From Annulohypoxylon bovei var. microspora (taxonomy: Eukaryota > Ascomycota > Sordariomycetes > Xylariales > Hypoxylaceae), in NCBI GenBank assembly GCA_022836615.1, contig MU405469.1, forward strand, positions 1-23,251: a stretch of 23,251 bases of DNA. Reading direction: 5' to 3'. The number at the start of each line of letters is the position of its first letter. Position 1 is the first letter of the stretch. The notes below the pieces were generated by a model. It was not told where the DNA came from, ran no database searches, and saw nothing but the letters and a program-made list of their open reading frames with translations. Shown piece after piece: positions 9,240 through 17,900 of this stretch. The translations under genes and the position numbers were made by a program.

Positions 9240-9514
9240 AATCAAGGGCAGAACCCCGTATCCACTAGTCACGTGATACAGCACCTGTATATAGCCAGCC
9301 ATCGTGGCCTTTTCCCACGATCTTGTCACTTAGCTTCATACATAATCATAGATCTAGCCATAACTCCCTTAGATGGCCAGTCACTCGTTATAGATACCAG
9401 TTCTCCCTTGATCAGAAACCTTTTGTCATGCTTGTCTTAGTCTTGTCAGCCTAGCTGTCGCTGTTGCTGTCGCTATATCCAAGTCCCCGGTTGCTAAAGC
9501 CCTGCTCTAGAACA
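9240..9514 (+). repeat. Left LTR, lightly mutated
   Basis: Aligns gap-free to 10727-11001, with 50 differences in 275, all transitions. In about 43 the left copy keeps C or G where the right has T or A. It carries a TCACGTGA palindrome at 9269-9276 and a TGTATATAG box near 9287. It ends AACA. The expected TG start appears as TA or A in both copies. Confidence 0.9.
9287..9293 (+). promoter_or_regulatory. LTR TATA-like box
   Basis: GTATATA within the LTR, conserved unmutated in the right LTR (10774-10780). It is a plausible Pol II promoter element of the LTR; nothing shows that it is active. Confidence 0.4.
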
Positions 9515-9516
9515 AG

Positions 9517-9534
9517 TGGCGACTACCATACGGA
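9517..9534 (+). other. Primer-binding site
   Basis: TGGCGACTACCATACGGA begins 2 nt after the LTR end AACA. It starts with TGG, the complement of a tRNA CCA tail. It would pair with a tRNA whose 3' end is GGTAGTCGCCA. The tRNA identity is not assigned. Confidence 0.65.
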
Positions 9535-9646
9535 TTAGATACCGGGCATCCTTAGCTCTTTAGGAGGACCGCAGCACGCATCATGACCACCTCGCTAGCC
9601 TGATTAGCAAGACCTATTCTTTTTCTTTACCTAAGCACGCTTTATT

Positions 9647-9836
9647 GATAGCTTTTACGATGCCTTTAAGCTATCGAGGGAGGAGAGCGCCACAGCCCTA
9701 GCACAGGGAGGAAAGAGACCACCACGATAAGACCACTACCCTAATCACCAGGGCAGCTTATCTTTCACCCTAATCACCAGTTTTTCTCTTTCTTCGATAG
9801 TTTTCACGACGATGCCTTCAAACTATCGAAGGAGGA
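9647..9836 (+). repeat. Duplicated stem-loop in LTR-element interior
   Basis: Two related hairpins. The first is GATAGCTT/AAGCTATC (9647-9654 and 9668-9675). The second is CGATAGTTT/AAACTATCG (9795-9803 and 9820-9828). Both loops contain ACGATGCC, and both are followed by a GAGGGAGGA or GAAGGAGGA purine tract and a GAGAGC or AAGAGACC string. ACCCTAATCACCAG also occurs twice between them. Compensating stem differences (GCTT/AAGC against GTTT/AAAC) suggest the structure may have been maintained, possibly as a packaging or dimerisation signal. Confidence 0.65.
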
Positions 9837-10557
9837 AAAGAGACCTAAGACTAAGAGCATACCACTGCACTTTTCCTTGCTGCTATACGAATGCTATAAT
9901 ACCACAATAAGATCACCACGACAAAACCACCATCTTAATTACCTTATTTTTCGACGATTTCCCACGATCCTATCTTCCCACAATTATTTCCCCCCGATTC
10001 CATCAATTTCGCCAACCTCATAATCTTTTTTATTGAGCCTCACTAGCCTACCGCTATACATACCTATTTGCCAACACATACGAAAACCCATTAGACCCTG
10101 ATTAATACCAGCCATTATATATCGCAATCCCCAAGACATATACACCTACAAAGGCAAAAGCCATGACGTGATCTTAATACATCGATATGTACGAGATATT
10201 TTGAAATTTTCTACGTAAAACTTAAGACTTATAATAAGCTGGCAAACACCGCAACACACAGATACCAAATATGTTTCAAGACATCGATACGATGGCACCC
10301 TAATTAATCTATTAGTCATCTATAGCAAGTCCTTAGTCATCTATGGCAAGGCACAAGACCCACGGGCACTAGAAGACCAATCTATTACAAGGAGACCACA
10401 ATCCTGCCAGCTACAGCGTTCATAACAGACAAGCCTGCTTGAACCACTTTTACCTCACGTTCCTTACACCGTTTCATTCTTATACAACGATCGATCCATT
10501 CATCCACACAATACACTCACATACCTATTGTCAAGATTAGACCTTGGATCTAAGGCT

Positions 10558-10603
10558 TAGTACAAGGGAGGCCTAGAATAGGGAGGCCTAATACAGGGAG
10601 GCG
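10558..10603 (+). repeat. Three AGGGAGGC tandem units
   Basis: Three 15-16 bp units (TAGTACAAGGGAGGCC, TAGAATAGGGAGGCC, TAATACAGGGAGGCG). The AGGGAGG core is the same as in the polypurine tract at 10713-10725 and recurs upstream at about 9677 and 9705. Confidence 0.65.
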
Positions 10604-10712
10604 TACTTATTGGACATGTATCTTGTTATACCTGTTATTTTATGATTAGGTTTAGCTATCGCTTTGTTGTTTTGTTTTATTTTGCCATTGCTACAGAGAC
10701 CTTCGCAATAGC

Positions 10713-10725
10713 AAAAAGGGAGGGA
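10713..10725 (+). other. Polypurine tract
   Basis: AAAAAGGGAGGGA directly precedes the right LTR. This is the expected position and composition for the plus-strand DNA priming site. Confidence 0.75.
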
Positions 10726-10726
10726 T

Positions 10727-11001
10727 AATCAGGGGCAAAGCCCTATATCCATTAATTACGTGATACAACACCTGTATATAACCAGTCATCGTGGCCTTTT
10801 CCCACAATCTTATCATTTAGCTTTATATATAATCACAGATCCAGCTATAGCTCCTTTAAATGGCTAGTTACTCGTTATAAATACTAGTTCTCCCTTGATT
10901 AAAAACCTTTTATTATGCTTGTTTTAATCTTATTAACTTAGTTATCGTTGTCGTTGTTATTATATCCAGGTCCCCGGTTATTAAAGCCTTGCTTTAAAAC
11001 A
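10727..11001 (+). repeat. Right LTR, heavily transition-mutated
   Basis: Same 275-bp LTR as 9240-9514. About 43 of 50 differences are C-to-T or G-to-A in this copy, and no transversions or gaps were found. The TATA-like box and the AACA end are kept; the CACGTG palindrome is damaged (TTACGTGA). It is followed by ATATT. Confidence 0.9.
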
Positions 11002-11006
11002 ATATT
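11002..11006 (+). repeat. Target-site duplication, right (ATATT)
   Basis: Matches 9235-9239. The gypsy reading frame resumes directly after it. Confidence 0.6.
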
Positions 11007-11007
11007 A

Positions 11008-11680
11008 ATAAAAAATTATAATAATAATAAACTTTACGGTAATAATTAATAAAATATAATATAATAATAAATATAATCTTTAAAAATTTAATATTAATAA
11101 AAAAATATATTTGAAATTATATAAAAAATATCATTTATTTGGAAAGTTTATTAAAAAATGGTTAAAATAAAAAATTAAATTATTAATAATAATTAAAAAA
11201 ATTAAAAAATTAATTTATAAATTAAATTTCTTTTAACATTAATAAATCCATTAAATGGTATCGGTTTTATAATTAACTTTAAAATTATTTAAAAAAAACA
11301 TTTTTTAAAAAAAAAACCATAATTTAAATAAGTTTAAATAAATAAAAATAACGAAAAATGGAAATCGTTTAAAATCGAAAAGCTTTTAAAAAAAAAAGTT
11401 AATAAAATAAAAAAGAAATATATTTTCGAATATTTAATTTATTAAAAAGATTATAAAATAATATATAATTAATAATATTTATAAAAGCTTTTAATAAAAA
11501 ACGTATTAAAGTTAATATAAAAATATAATTAAAAGCATAAAATGATTTTTAAAGAATTAAAAGTAAAAAAAAATATTCGAAAAAATTAAATTAACGAAGC
11601 GTTAAAAAATAATATTTTATAAAAAGAAAATAAAAAAATGAAACGAATTATTAAAGTAATCTTAAAAATTAACATATAAA
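11008..11680 (+). pseudogene. Gypsy integrase C-terminal part with chromodomain-like tail
   Basis: The phase 11009, 11012 and so on continues that left of the LTR element. KIYLKLYKKYHLFGKFIKKW (to about 11163) matches the fungal gypsy 'VYLRLHKGYxLPGxPxRKW'. IYKLNFF, then IH-stop-MVSVL-stop-LT (11246-11278), matches 'AYxLxxPxxxxIHPVVSVAQLxP'. After an A-run near 11390 the phase slips by one, and KKKYIFEYLIY, stop, KDYKIIYN (from about 11413) fits 'EYLVRWKGYGPEHDxW', the chromodomain-like end that steers chromoviral integrases to heterochromatin. The frame fades after about 11530 and ends by 11680. Confidence 0.82.
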
Positions 11681-12261
11681 TGTAATTATTTTACGAAATA
11701 AAAAAGTAAATAAAAACGATTAAATATTTTTAATTTAATCGACGTTTAAATTAATATTTATTATTTAATATATATTATATTTATTTAAAAAAAAAAAATT
11801 TTTTATATTTTTTTTAATTATAATTTCGTTTTTATTTTCTTTAAATATTATTTTTTTTATTATAATATTTTCATTTAATTCTTTAATTATAACTTCGTTT
11901 TTTAATTTTTTTTTAATTATAATTTTAAATATATTTTCTTTTAAATAATTTTATTTTAATTATAACACTTTCATTTAATTTTTATTTATTTATATTTATG
12001 TTTAAAAAAAGAAATTTATTTATATTTACTTTTAAAAAATAAATTCCATTAATTACTTTTAAAAAATAAATTTTATTAACGTTTATTTATTTGTAATAAC
12101 TTTACATTAATTAAGTTAAACCTTTTTTTTAAAAATTCATTTTATTTATAATTATTTATTTTCGTTAACTTTAATTTAATTATTTATTTATACTTACTTT
12201 TAAATAATTAATTAAACATTTACTTACGTTTAACTTCATTAATTATTTATAAAAAACGAAC
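11681..12261. repeat. T-rich low-complexity with imperfect repeats
   Basis: TTTTAATTATAATTTCGTTTTT-like units recur about every 70-100 bp at 11816-11970 (TAATTATAAYTTCGTTTTT, then ATATTTTCATTTAATT-like segments). They are followed by TTTACTTTTAAAAAATAAATT units at 12027-12073. No gene is visible. By position this could include the 3' untranslated region or LTR of the gypsy element, or the leader of the relic at 12262. Confidence 0.4.
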
Positions 12262-12650
12262 ATGGTAAAAAATAAAAATAAAAACGCATGGTTAAAGCAT
12301 TTTAATAATAATGTATTTTTATATAAAAAGGAAATTATTATACCGGACAAAGAATAAGAATTTTAAAAAAAAGAAATAAAAGATTATTTAAATAAAATTA
12401 TATGGTTAAATATTTTTATAACGTTCGAAATATAAATAAAAAAAAAATGGTAATTATTAAAAAATTAATAATAATTAATGTTAAAAATAAATAATTTTAA
12501 GGAATATTAAATACGAATAATTACGAAATTCTTTTTAATATTAAATTTAAATTTAAAAAAAATTATTTATTATTTTATATAAATTTAATTAAATGAATAT
12601 TTAAGTAACATAAAAACTTAAATAAGCGTGAAAAATGTTTTTATAATATA
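12262..12650 (+). pseudogene. Relic reading frame of unknown family (possible second-element gag)
   Basis: From an ATG at 12262 one phase reads coherently for about 130 codons, broken only by TAA codons that C-to-T change of CAA or G-to-A change of TGG would give. Recognisable strings are NAWLKHFNNNVFLYKKEIII then PDKE (to 12354), DYLNKIIWLNIFITFEI (12382-12432) and IRIITKF (12511-12531). The Trp, Glu and Asp-rich pattern suggests a real former protein and not chance. It follows the end of the gypsy pol on the same strand, so it may be gag of an adjacent truncated element. No family is recognised. Downstream (12651-13294) the phase decays and nothing can be assigned. Confidence 0.4.
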
Positions 12651-13294
12651 TAATAAAGCTTAAAACGGAAAATAAAATAATAAAATTATATTAAAACTTA
12701 ATAAAATAACTTTTTATTAATTAATAATTTTATAAATTTACAAGAATATAATAAAAAGTTTTAATTATATTTTATTTTATATTTTAAAATGGTTTAATAA
12801 TTATGGTTTATATTAAATAATTTTATTATATACGGATTATATAACGTTTTTTTTTTAAAAAAATTAATACGAAAAATTTATGTTATATATTAAAAATGAT
12901 GAAATAAGGTTTTTATTAAAAAATATTAAGTAATTATAAAAACGTTTTTTTTTAAAATAAAAAAATAAGTTATTTACGAAAAGGTTAAAAATGGAAAAAA
13001 ATTAAATAAAAGTTAAATAAAAAATATTAAGCTTTTTTAAAAAAATGGTAAATATTTATATAAAAATTTTAAATGTAAAATAATGAATTTAAAGAATTAT
13101 TAATGATTTTTATTAAGATTTAAAAGATATTAAAAAAATAATAAAAAAATTAAGAAAAGTTTTTATAAAATATTTAAAAATATTATTATAATTATAAAAA
13201 AAGATTTAAAAGGATGAAAAAAAAGAAAATAATAAAAATAATTTATGAAAAAAATGAAATAAAAACGTTTCGTTTTTTTTTTTAAAAAAAAGGA
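12651..13294. other. AT-rich, no assignable content
   Basis: Stop-dense, A-rich DNA, possibly the degraded continuation of the relic at 12262. No repeat or domain could be supported. Confidence 0.6.
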
Positions 13295-13454
13295 ATTTAA
13301 TATAATAATTATAATTCGTTTAACTTTTATTTTAAAACTTTTTTTTTATAAAATAACTTTTAAATGGAATAATTTTTATTTTATAATAATTAAAAAAACT
13401 TATTTTATATTTATATAATATTTATATTATAATTTATAAATATATTATAATAAT
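13295..13454 (+). repeat. Dispersed repeat B, copy 2
   Basis: Gap-free 160-bp match to 811-970, with 15 transitions and no transversions. Most differences show this copy as the more AT-rich (CCC to CTT, ACGC to ATAT). Confidence 0.75.
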
Positions 13455-13706
13455 ATTATTTATTTTATTATTAATTAATAATGGTATTTAAATTATTAAA
13501 TAAAAACTTTAATGAAAATATTAAACCGTTTATTAATTAAATTAATTAATTAAAATTTATTTTTATTTTTTTAATTATATAACTTTAAATCGATAAATTT
13601 TTATTTATAATTAAAAAAAAGTTTTTAATTTTAAAAAAAATATTAAAATCTTTAATAATTTAAAAAATTATTTAATTAATTATTTAATAATAAAATCGAA
13701 AACTTA

Positions 13707-13735
13707 TTTTTTTTTTAAAAAAAAAAAAAAAAAAA
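13707..13735. repeat. T10-A19 homopolymer junction
   Basis: Ten T followed by nineteen A, the longest homopolymer pair in the window. It could be a remnant poly(A) tail of a retroposon, but no 5' body is recognisable. Confidence 0.6.
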
Positions 13736-13890
13736 GTTTTATTTATTAATAAATTTTTTAATTAAAACGAACGTGTTTTTTAATCGGATTTATAACGAAA
13801 TTTTATTATCCCGTTTTTAAGGTTTAATATAATAAAAGTAAATCCATTTTAAACCGTATTATCCGTTATTTTAAATAAATTAATAACGTT

Positions 13891-13917
13891 AAAAAACCGA
13901 TCGCGGATCGTTTTTTT
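13891..13917. other. Inverted repeat followed by T-run
   Basis: CGATC-GCG-GATCG (13898-13910) extends with A6/T6 on the outside past one mismatch, giving a 12-position stem. A T-run follows. It resembles a terminator-like hairpin, but no gene leads into it. It sits just left of the inverted-repeat island at 13940. Confidence 0.4.
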
Positions 13918-13939
13918 TTTTATTTTAACGAATTTAACC

Positions 13940-14060
13940 TATAATTCGAAAAACGAACGGGCTGCGCCCGCCCGCGCCCCGTTTTAATTATATAACTTTA
14001 ACGGCCATGGTCCGTGTCATTGTATTTATGGGGTTAAAGCGTGGCGTTTTTCGAATTATA
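13940..14060. mobile_element. 121-bp GC micro-island with 16-bp terminal inverted repeats
   Basis: TATAATTCGAAAAACG (13940-13955) is the exact reverse complement of CGTTTTTCGAATTATA (14045-14060). Between them lie a CGGGC-TGC-GCCCG hairpin, a GCCCGCCCGCGCCCC string and a segment of normal composition (ACGGCCATGGTCCGTGTCATTG). The layout is that of a MITE or the fused ends of a transposon. There are no coding frames. The interior is far less mutated than the flanks. Confidence 0.6.
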
Positions 14061-14540
14061 ATTTAAATATAAATGGGTTTAAAAAAATTCGCATATTAAT
14101 ATTTACGATTATTTTTTACACGAAGAAATCCGACGTTAAAATACGTATTTAAAATCGAAATTTTTTAAAAAAATTTAACAACGTTTTTAATCGCGATATT
14201 ATTATAATTTATATAACGTTTTTTAAAATAATAAAATTAAATATATTATGTTTTATATAAATTTTATAATTATTTTTAAAACTTTTTTAATTAATTTAAC
14301 GTGTATAAAAATTAATTTAAACCGATATTACGATTATTATTTTCTTTATAAAAAAACCTTTTATAAAAACCATTATTATATAATTAAAAAAAATTAATAA
14401 ACTTACGAAATATATTTATCGGTTAATTCCTTTATATTTAATCCATTTTAAATGATTTTACGTTTAAATTATTCGTGTATTAATTTATTATAATTAATAT
14501 TATATTAACATTTTTATTAAAAAACGCGATGCGTAATTTA
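14061..14540. other. AT-rich, no assignable content
   Basis: Stop-dense DNA with CpG steps retained (TTACGATTA, ACGTTAAAATACG). No domain or repeat recognised. Confidence 0.6.
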
Positions 14541-14600
14541 AAACGCGACTTAAACCGTAATTTAAAATGCGACTTAAAACGCGATTTAAAACGCGATTTA
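14541..14600 (+). repeat. 12-bp CpG-containing minisatellite
   Basis: Five consecutive 12-bp units of AAAACGCGAYTT (14541, 14553, 14565, 14577, 14589), with a diverged unit upstream at 14522. Variation is C/T and G/A only, apart from one unit (AAACCGTAATTT). The CGCG step survives in three of five units. Confidence 0.8.
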
Positions 14601-14890
14601 AAAATTTCATAAATTTAAAAAAACGTTAATAAATATTTTTAATATATAAAATGATTATTTACTTAAAAAATACATCATTTATTACGCGATTAAAAAGTCG
14701 ATTAAAAAATAAAGTTTTTTTTAAAATAATAAATAATAAAATTAAAAACCATTGGTGCTTAAATTAAACTTTAAAAATTCGTGGGGTAAAATAAAAAAAA
14801 AATATAACGCGTTTAATTAATTAAAAAATAATGTGGTTAAAAAAGTATAAACGAAATTTTTAAATATTAATTTAAGTTCGTTAAAATAAT

Positions 14891-14968
14891 CTTTTTTTTT
14901 TATTTCTTTTACTTTTTTTTTTTTTTTTATTTCCTTCGTTTTTTTTCGCGCCCTTTACTTTTTCACCT
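14891..14968 (+). repeat. Polypyrimidine tract
   Basis: Nearly uninterrupted T/C run with three G, including TTTCGCGCCCTTTACTTTTTCACC. No gene is attached. Confidence 0.6.
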
Positions 14969-17900
14969 TAACTCGTACGTTATAAAACCTAATTATTTTT
15001 TTAATGGAATAAAATAATAAGTTTAAAAAACCGGATAACTTTTAACGTATTTTTAAAATATAATTAATAATTTTATTTTTATTTTCGTTAAAAATTTATA
15101 TTAAAAATTTACATTTTTTATTAAATAATTTAAATCTTATATTTAAAAAATAAAAAATAAATATAAAGAATAAGTTTTAAATTAATTAATAAAATTTTTT
15201 TAAAAAATATATTTAATTTATATAATTTTATTTATTCGTTAAAAATAAAATTAAATTAATTTTTTAATTTTTTTTTATTAAAAATAATATTAATTAATAT
15301 ATTAAAGTTAAATAAATATATAATTTATTAAAATTATTATATAATAATTTTAACGTTAAAGTTTAAATTAAAAATAACTTTTATAAATTTAATATATAAT
15401 TAAATAAATAATTTTTTAAGTTTTATATGTTTTTTATATTATTAATAAATAAAAAAAGAATTTTAATATTTAAATGAAAAAAAAAATTAAATTATTAATT
15501 AATTATTAATTTTTGTATTTAAGTATTTTATTATTATTTAAATAAAAAAATAAAGTTTATTAAATTTAAAGATTTTTATTCGGTGTTAATTTAATAATGT
15601 ATTAAAGTTATTTAAAAGAAAATTAATTTTATAATTTTTTAATTTTAATTTAAAATTAAGGTTATTTTTAACGTTATAAAAACAACTTTTATTAATTTTA
15701 ATATTCCTTGTTTAATAATGGAAATCATAATTTAAATACATATAAAAGAACCTTTTTAAGTTCTTTTAATTCCCCGTTAACGTAACGCTTTTACAACGTT
15801 TAATATTAATTTAATTTATTATTTTTATAAGTAAAAAAGCCATTTTTCTAATAATTGCTTAACGTGTAATATAAAAATTAAAATAATAACCATTATTTTA
15901 AAAAAAGAAATAATAAAACATAATAAAAATAATGTTAATTTAAAATTAAAAGAAAATAATGCTTAAATAAAGCTTTTAATTTAAGTTTTTTTTTATATAT
16001 TTATTTATTAATATTTATTTTTATTAATTTTAATTTTTTTAATTTTATAATAAAAAAATCATAATTTATAATTAATATATTAATTTATTTATAAAATGTA
16101 AACGTATTAATAATAATATAAACGTTAATAAATATTAAAATATAAATGTATATAATCGTTAATTAATAAAATATATGTTTAATAATAAATATATAAAACT
16201 TTTTTATTATTTAATTTAATTAATTTATTATAATAAAAAGCTTTAATAAATAAATTATTAATTAAATTAATAAAGTAATTTATATTAATATTTAAATGTA
16301 AAGTAAGAATTTTTATAACGTATTTATTTTTTTAATAAACTTAAAGGATTATTTTTAATTTTAAATAATATTAAGGCTTAAATTTTTAACGGAATATAAT
16401 ATTATATTAAATAATTAATATTAATGGTTAATTTTTTTCGAATCGTTACCTCTTTATTATTATTATACTTTTAATATTATATTAAAACTTTTTATTTTTT
16501 AAAAAAATATAAATAAAATTATATAAAAAAATATAAAACGTTGTAATTGCTTTTAATTTTATATTCCAAAGGAAAAGCAAACCATTATAACGTTTATATA
16601 TTTTATAATAAACCTTATAATTAAAATGGATCGATAATTTTCCGTTATTATTTCACTTTTTTTTTCTTAACTTTTTATTAAACCTTTGGTGTATTTTATA
16701 TTATTATTTATTATAAACGTTTATTTAATTTTAAACTTAACGTTTATTAAAAAAATATTATATTTTTAATGAAGTTTTAATGTAATTTATAAATTATTAA
16801 ATGTTTTTATTTTATTTTATTAAAAATTCGATTTAACTTTTAAAGAAAAATTATAATAAAAAAATAACCTTATTTAAAAGTAAATTATAAAAAGGCTTTC
16901 CTTTTATTTATATAATTTAATTAAAGTATTTTTTAAAAAAAATAATAATTTATTATTATTTTATTAACTTTTTAATTATAAAATAAATTTAAAAAAAAAT
17001 GTTAACCCCATTAAATTATACCTCCTTTATAATATAAGTACGAAACATTTACGAACCTTGAAAAAATATTTATTAAACCACTTACGTAAAAAATAAATCG
17101 TATTTAATACGGTTAAATATGGATCCTTTATTTTTTTTATAAAAAAATTAAAAAGTAGCTTAAAGTTTTATATTAATTATTAAAAATTAAATGTTTACAT
17201 TAAAAAAAATTATTACTTTTTCCTTTTAATTAATAAAATGTTAAAAAAGATTTTTAAAGTTAAGGTTTTTATAAAGCTTAACATTTATTAAACTTTTCAT
17301 TATATTAAAATAAATTTTACTTTAAAAAACCTTATTACTTTTTAAACCCGTTTCGGATTATACAAGTATTATATGTTTTTTTTAAATTAAATAATAAGTT
17401 TAATACATTTTAAAAATATATTAATTAAACTTTCTTCTCGTTTTTTAATAACTTTTATACAACGTATATAAATGATATTTTAATTTATTTAAAAAATTTA
17501 TTTTTTTACGAACATTACGTGTAATAAATATTAAAGCGCTTACGTTTTATTAGCTTATAAATTAATATCCGAAAAAATAAGTTTTTAATTATAAAAATTA
17601 AATTTTTAAAATTTATTATTTTTATTTTTAACGTAATTATTAATTAAAATAAAATTAAAACAATTTAAAATTAAAAAATATTTATTTAAGTTTAAGAATT
17701 TTAATCGTTTTTAAGTTTTTATAATTTTTATTAATAATTTATATTAAAATATAATTAAATTATAAAACTTTTACATTTTTTTACCATTGCTTTACATTAA
17801 ATTTAAATTAACGAACACATTAAAATATTCGAAGCGTTAAAAATAATTTTAATTATTTCTTTAATTTTAAAGTATTTTTATAAAAATTAAAAAGTTAAAT

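Larger units (their letters stand above)
9240..11001 (+). mobile_element. Non-autonomous LTR retroelement nested in gypsy integrase
   Basis: Two 275-bp direct LTRs flank a 1,212-bp interior that has no open frame of 60 codons or more, so gag and pol are absent. A primer-binding site follows the left LTR and a purine tract precedes the right one, giving a plus-strand orientation. Short matching flanks and the resumption of the integrase frame on the far side show insertion into the older gypsy element. Mobilisation would need proteins supplied by another element (TRIM or LARD-like). GC content is close to normal in the left LTR and interior, and clearly reduced in the right LTR. Confidence 0.88.
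3773..11680 (+). mobile_element. Ty3/gypsy retrotransposon, RIP-degraded, with two nested insertions
   Basis: A single plus-strand element whose pol domains appear in canonical Ty3/gypsy order: protease-like region (4291-5235), reverse transcriptase (6721-7735), RNase H (7740-8288), integrase zinc-binding part (8406-8640), integrase core (8650-9238), and integrase C-terminal part with chromodomain-like tail (11008-11680). Without the two insertions (about 0.84 kb and 1.77 kb) it is about 5.3 kb, a normal pol length. Stops are nearly all TAA, consistent with RIP of CAA, CAG, CGA and TGG codons. The reading frame shifts near 7735, between 8640 and 8660, and in an A-run near 11390. Gag and the element's own LTRs were not recognised. 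It cannot encode a functional product. Confidence 0.85.

Noticed and set aside
3773..11680. CRISPR-like or prokaryotic mobile system
   Set aside because: No short regular repeats with unique spacers; repeats present are LTRs, minisatellites and dispersed transposon fragments, and the pol order is eukaryotic Ty3/gypsy.
13891..13920. Transcription terminator
   Set aside because: The hairpin plus T-run is a bacterial-style signal with no upstream gene; in this AT-rich eukaryotic context T-runs are common.
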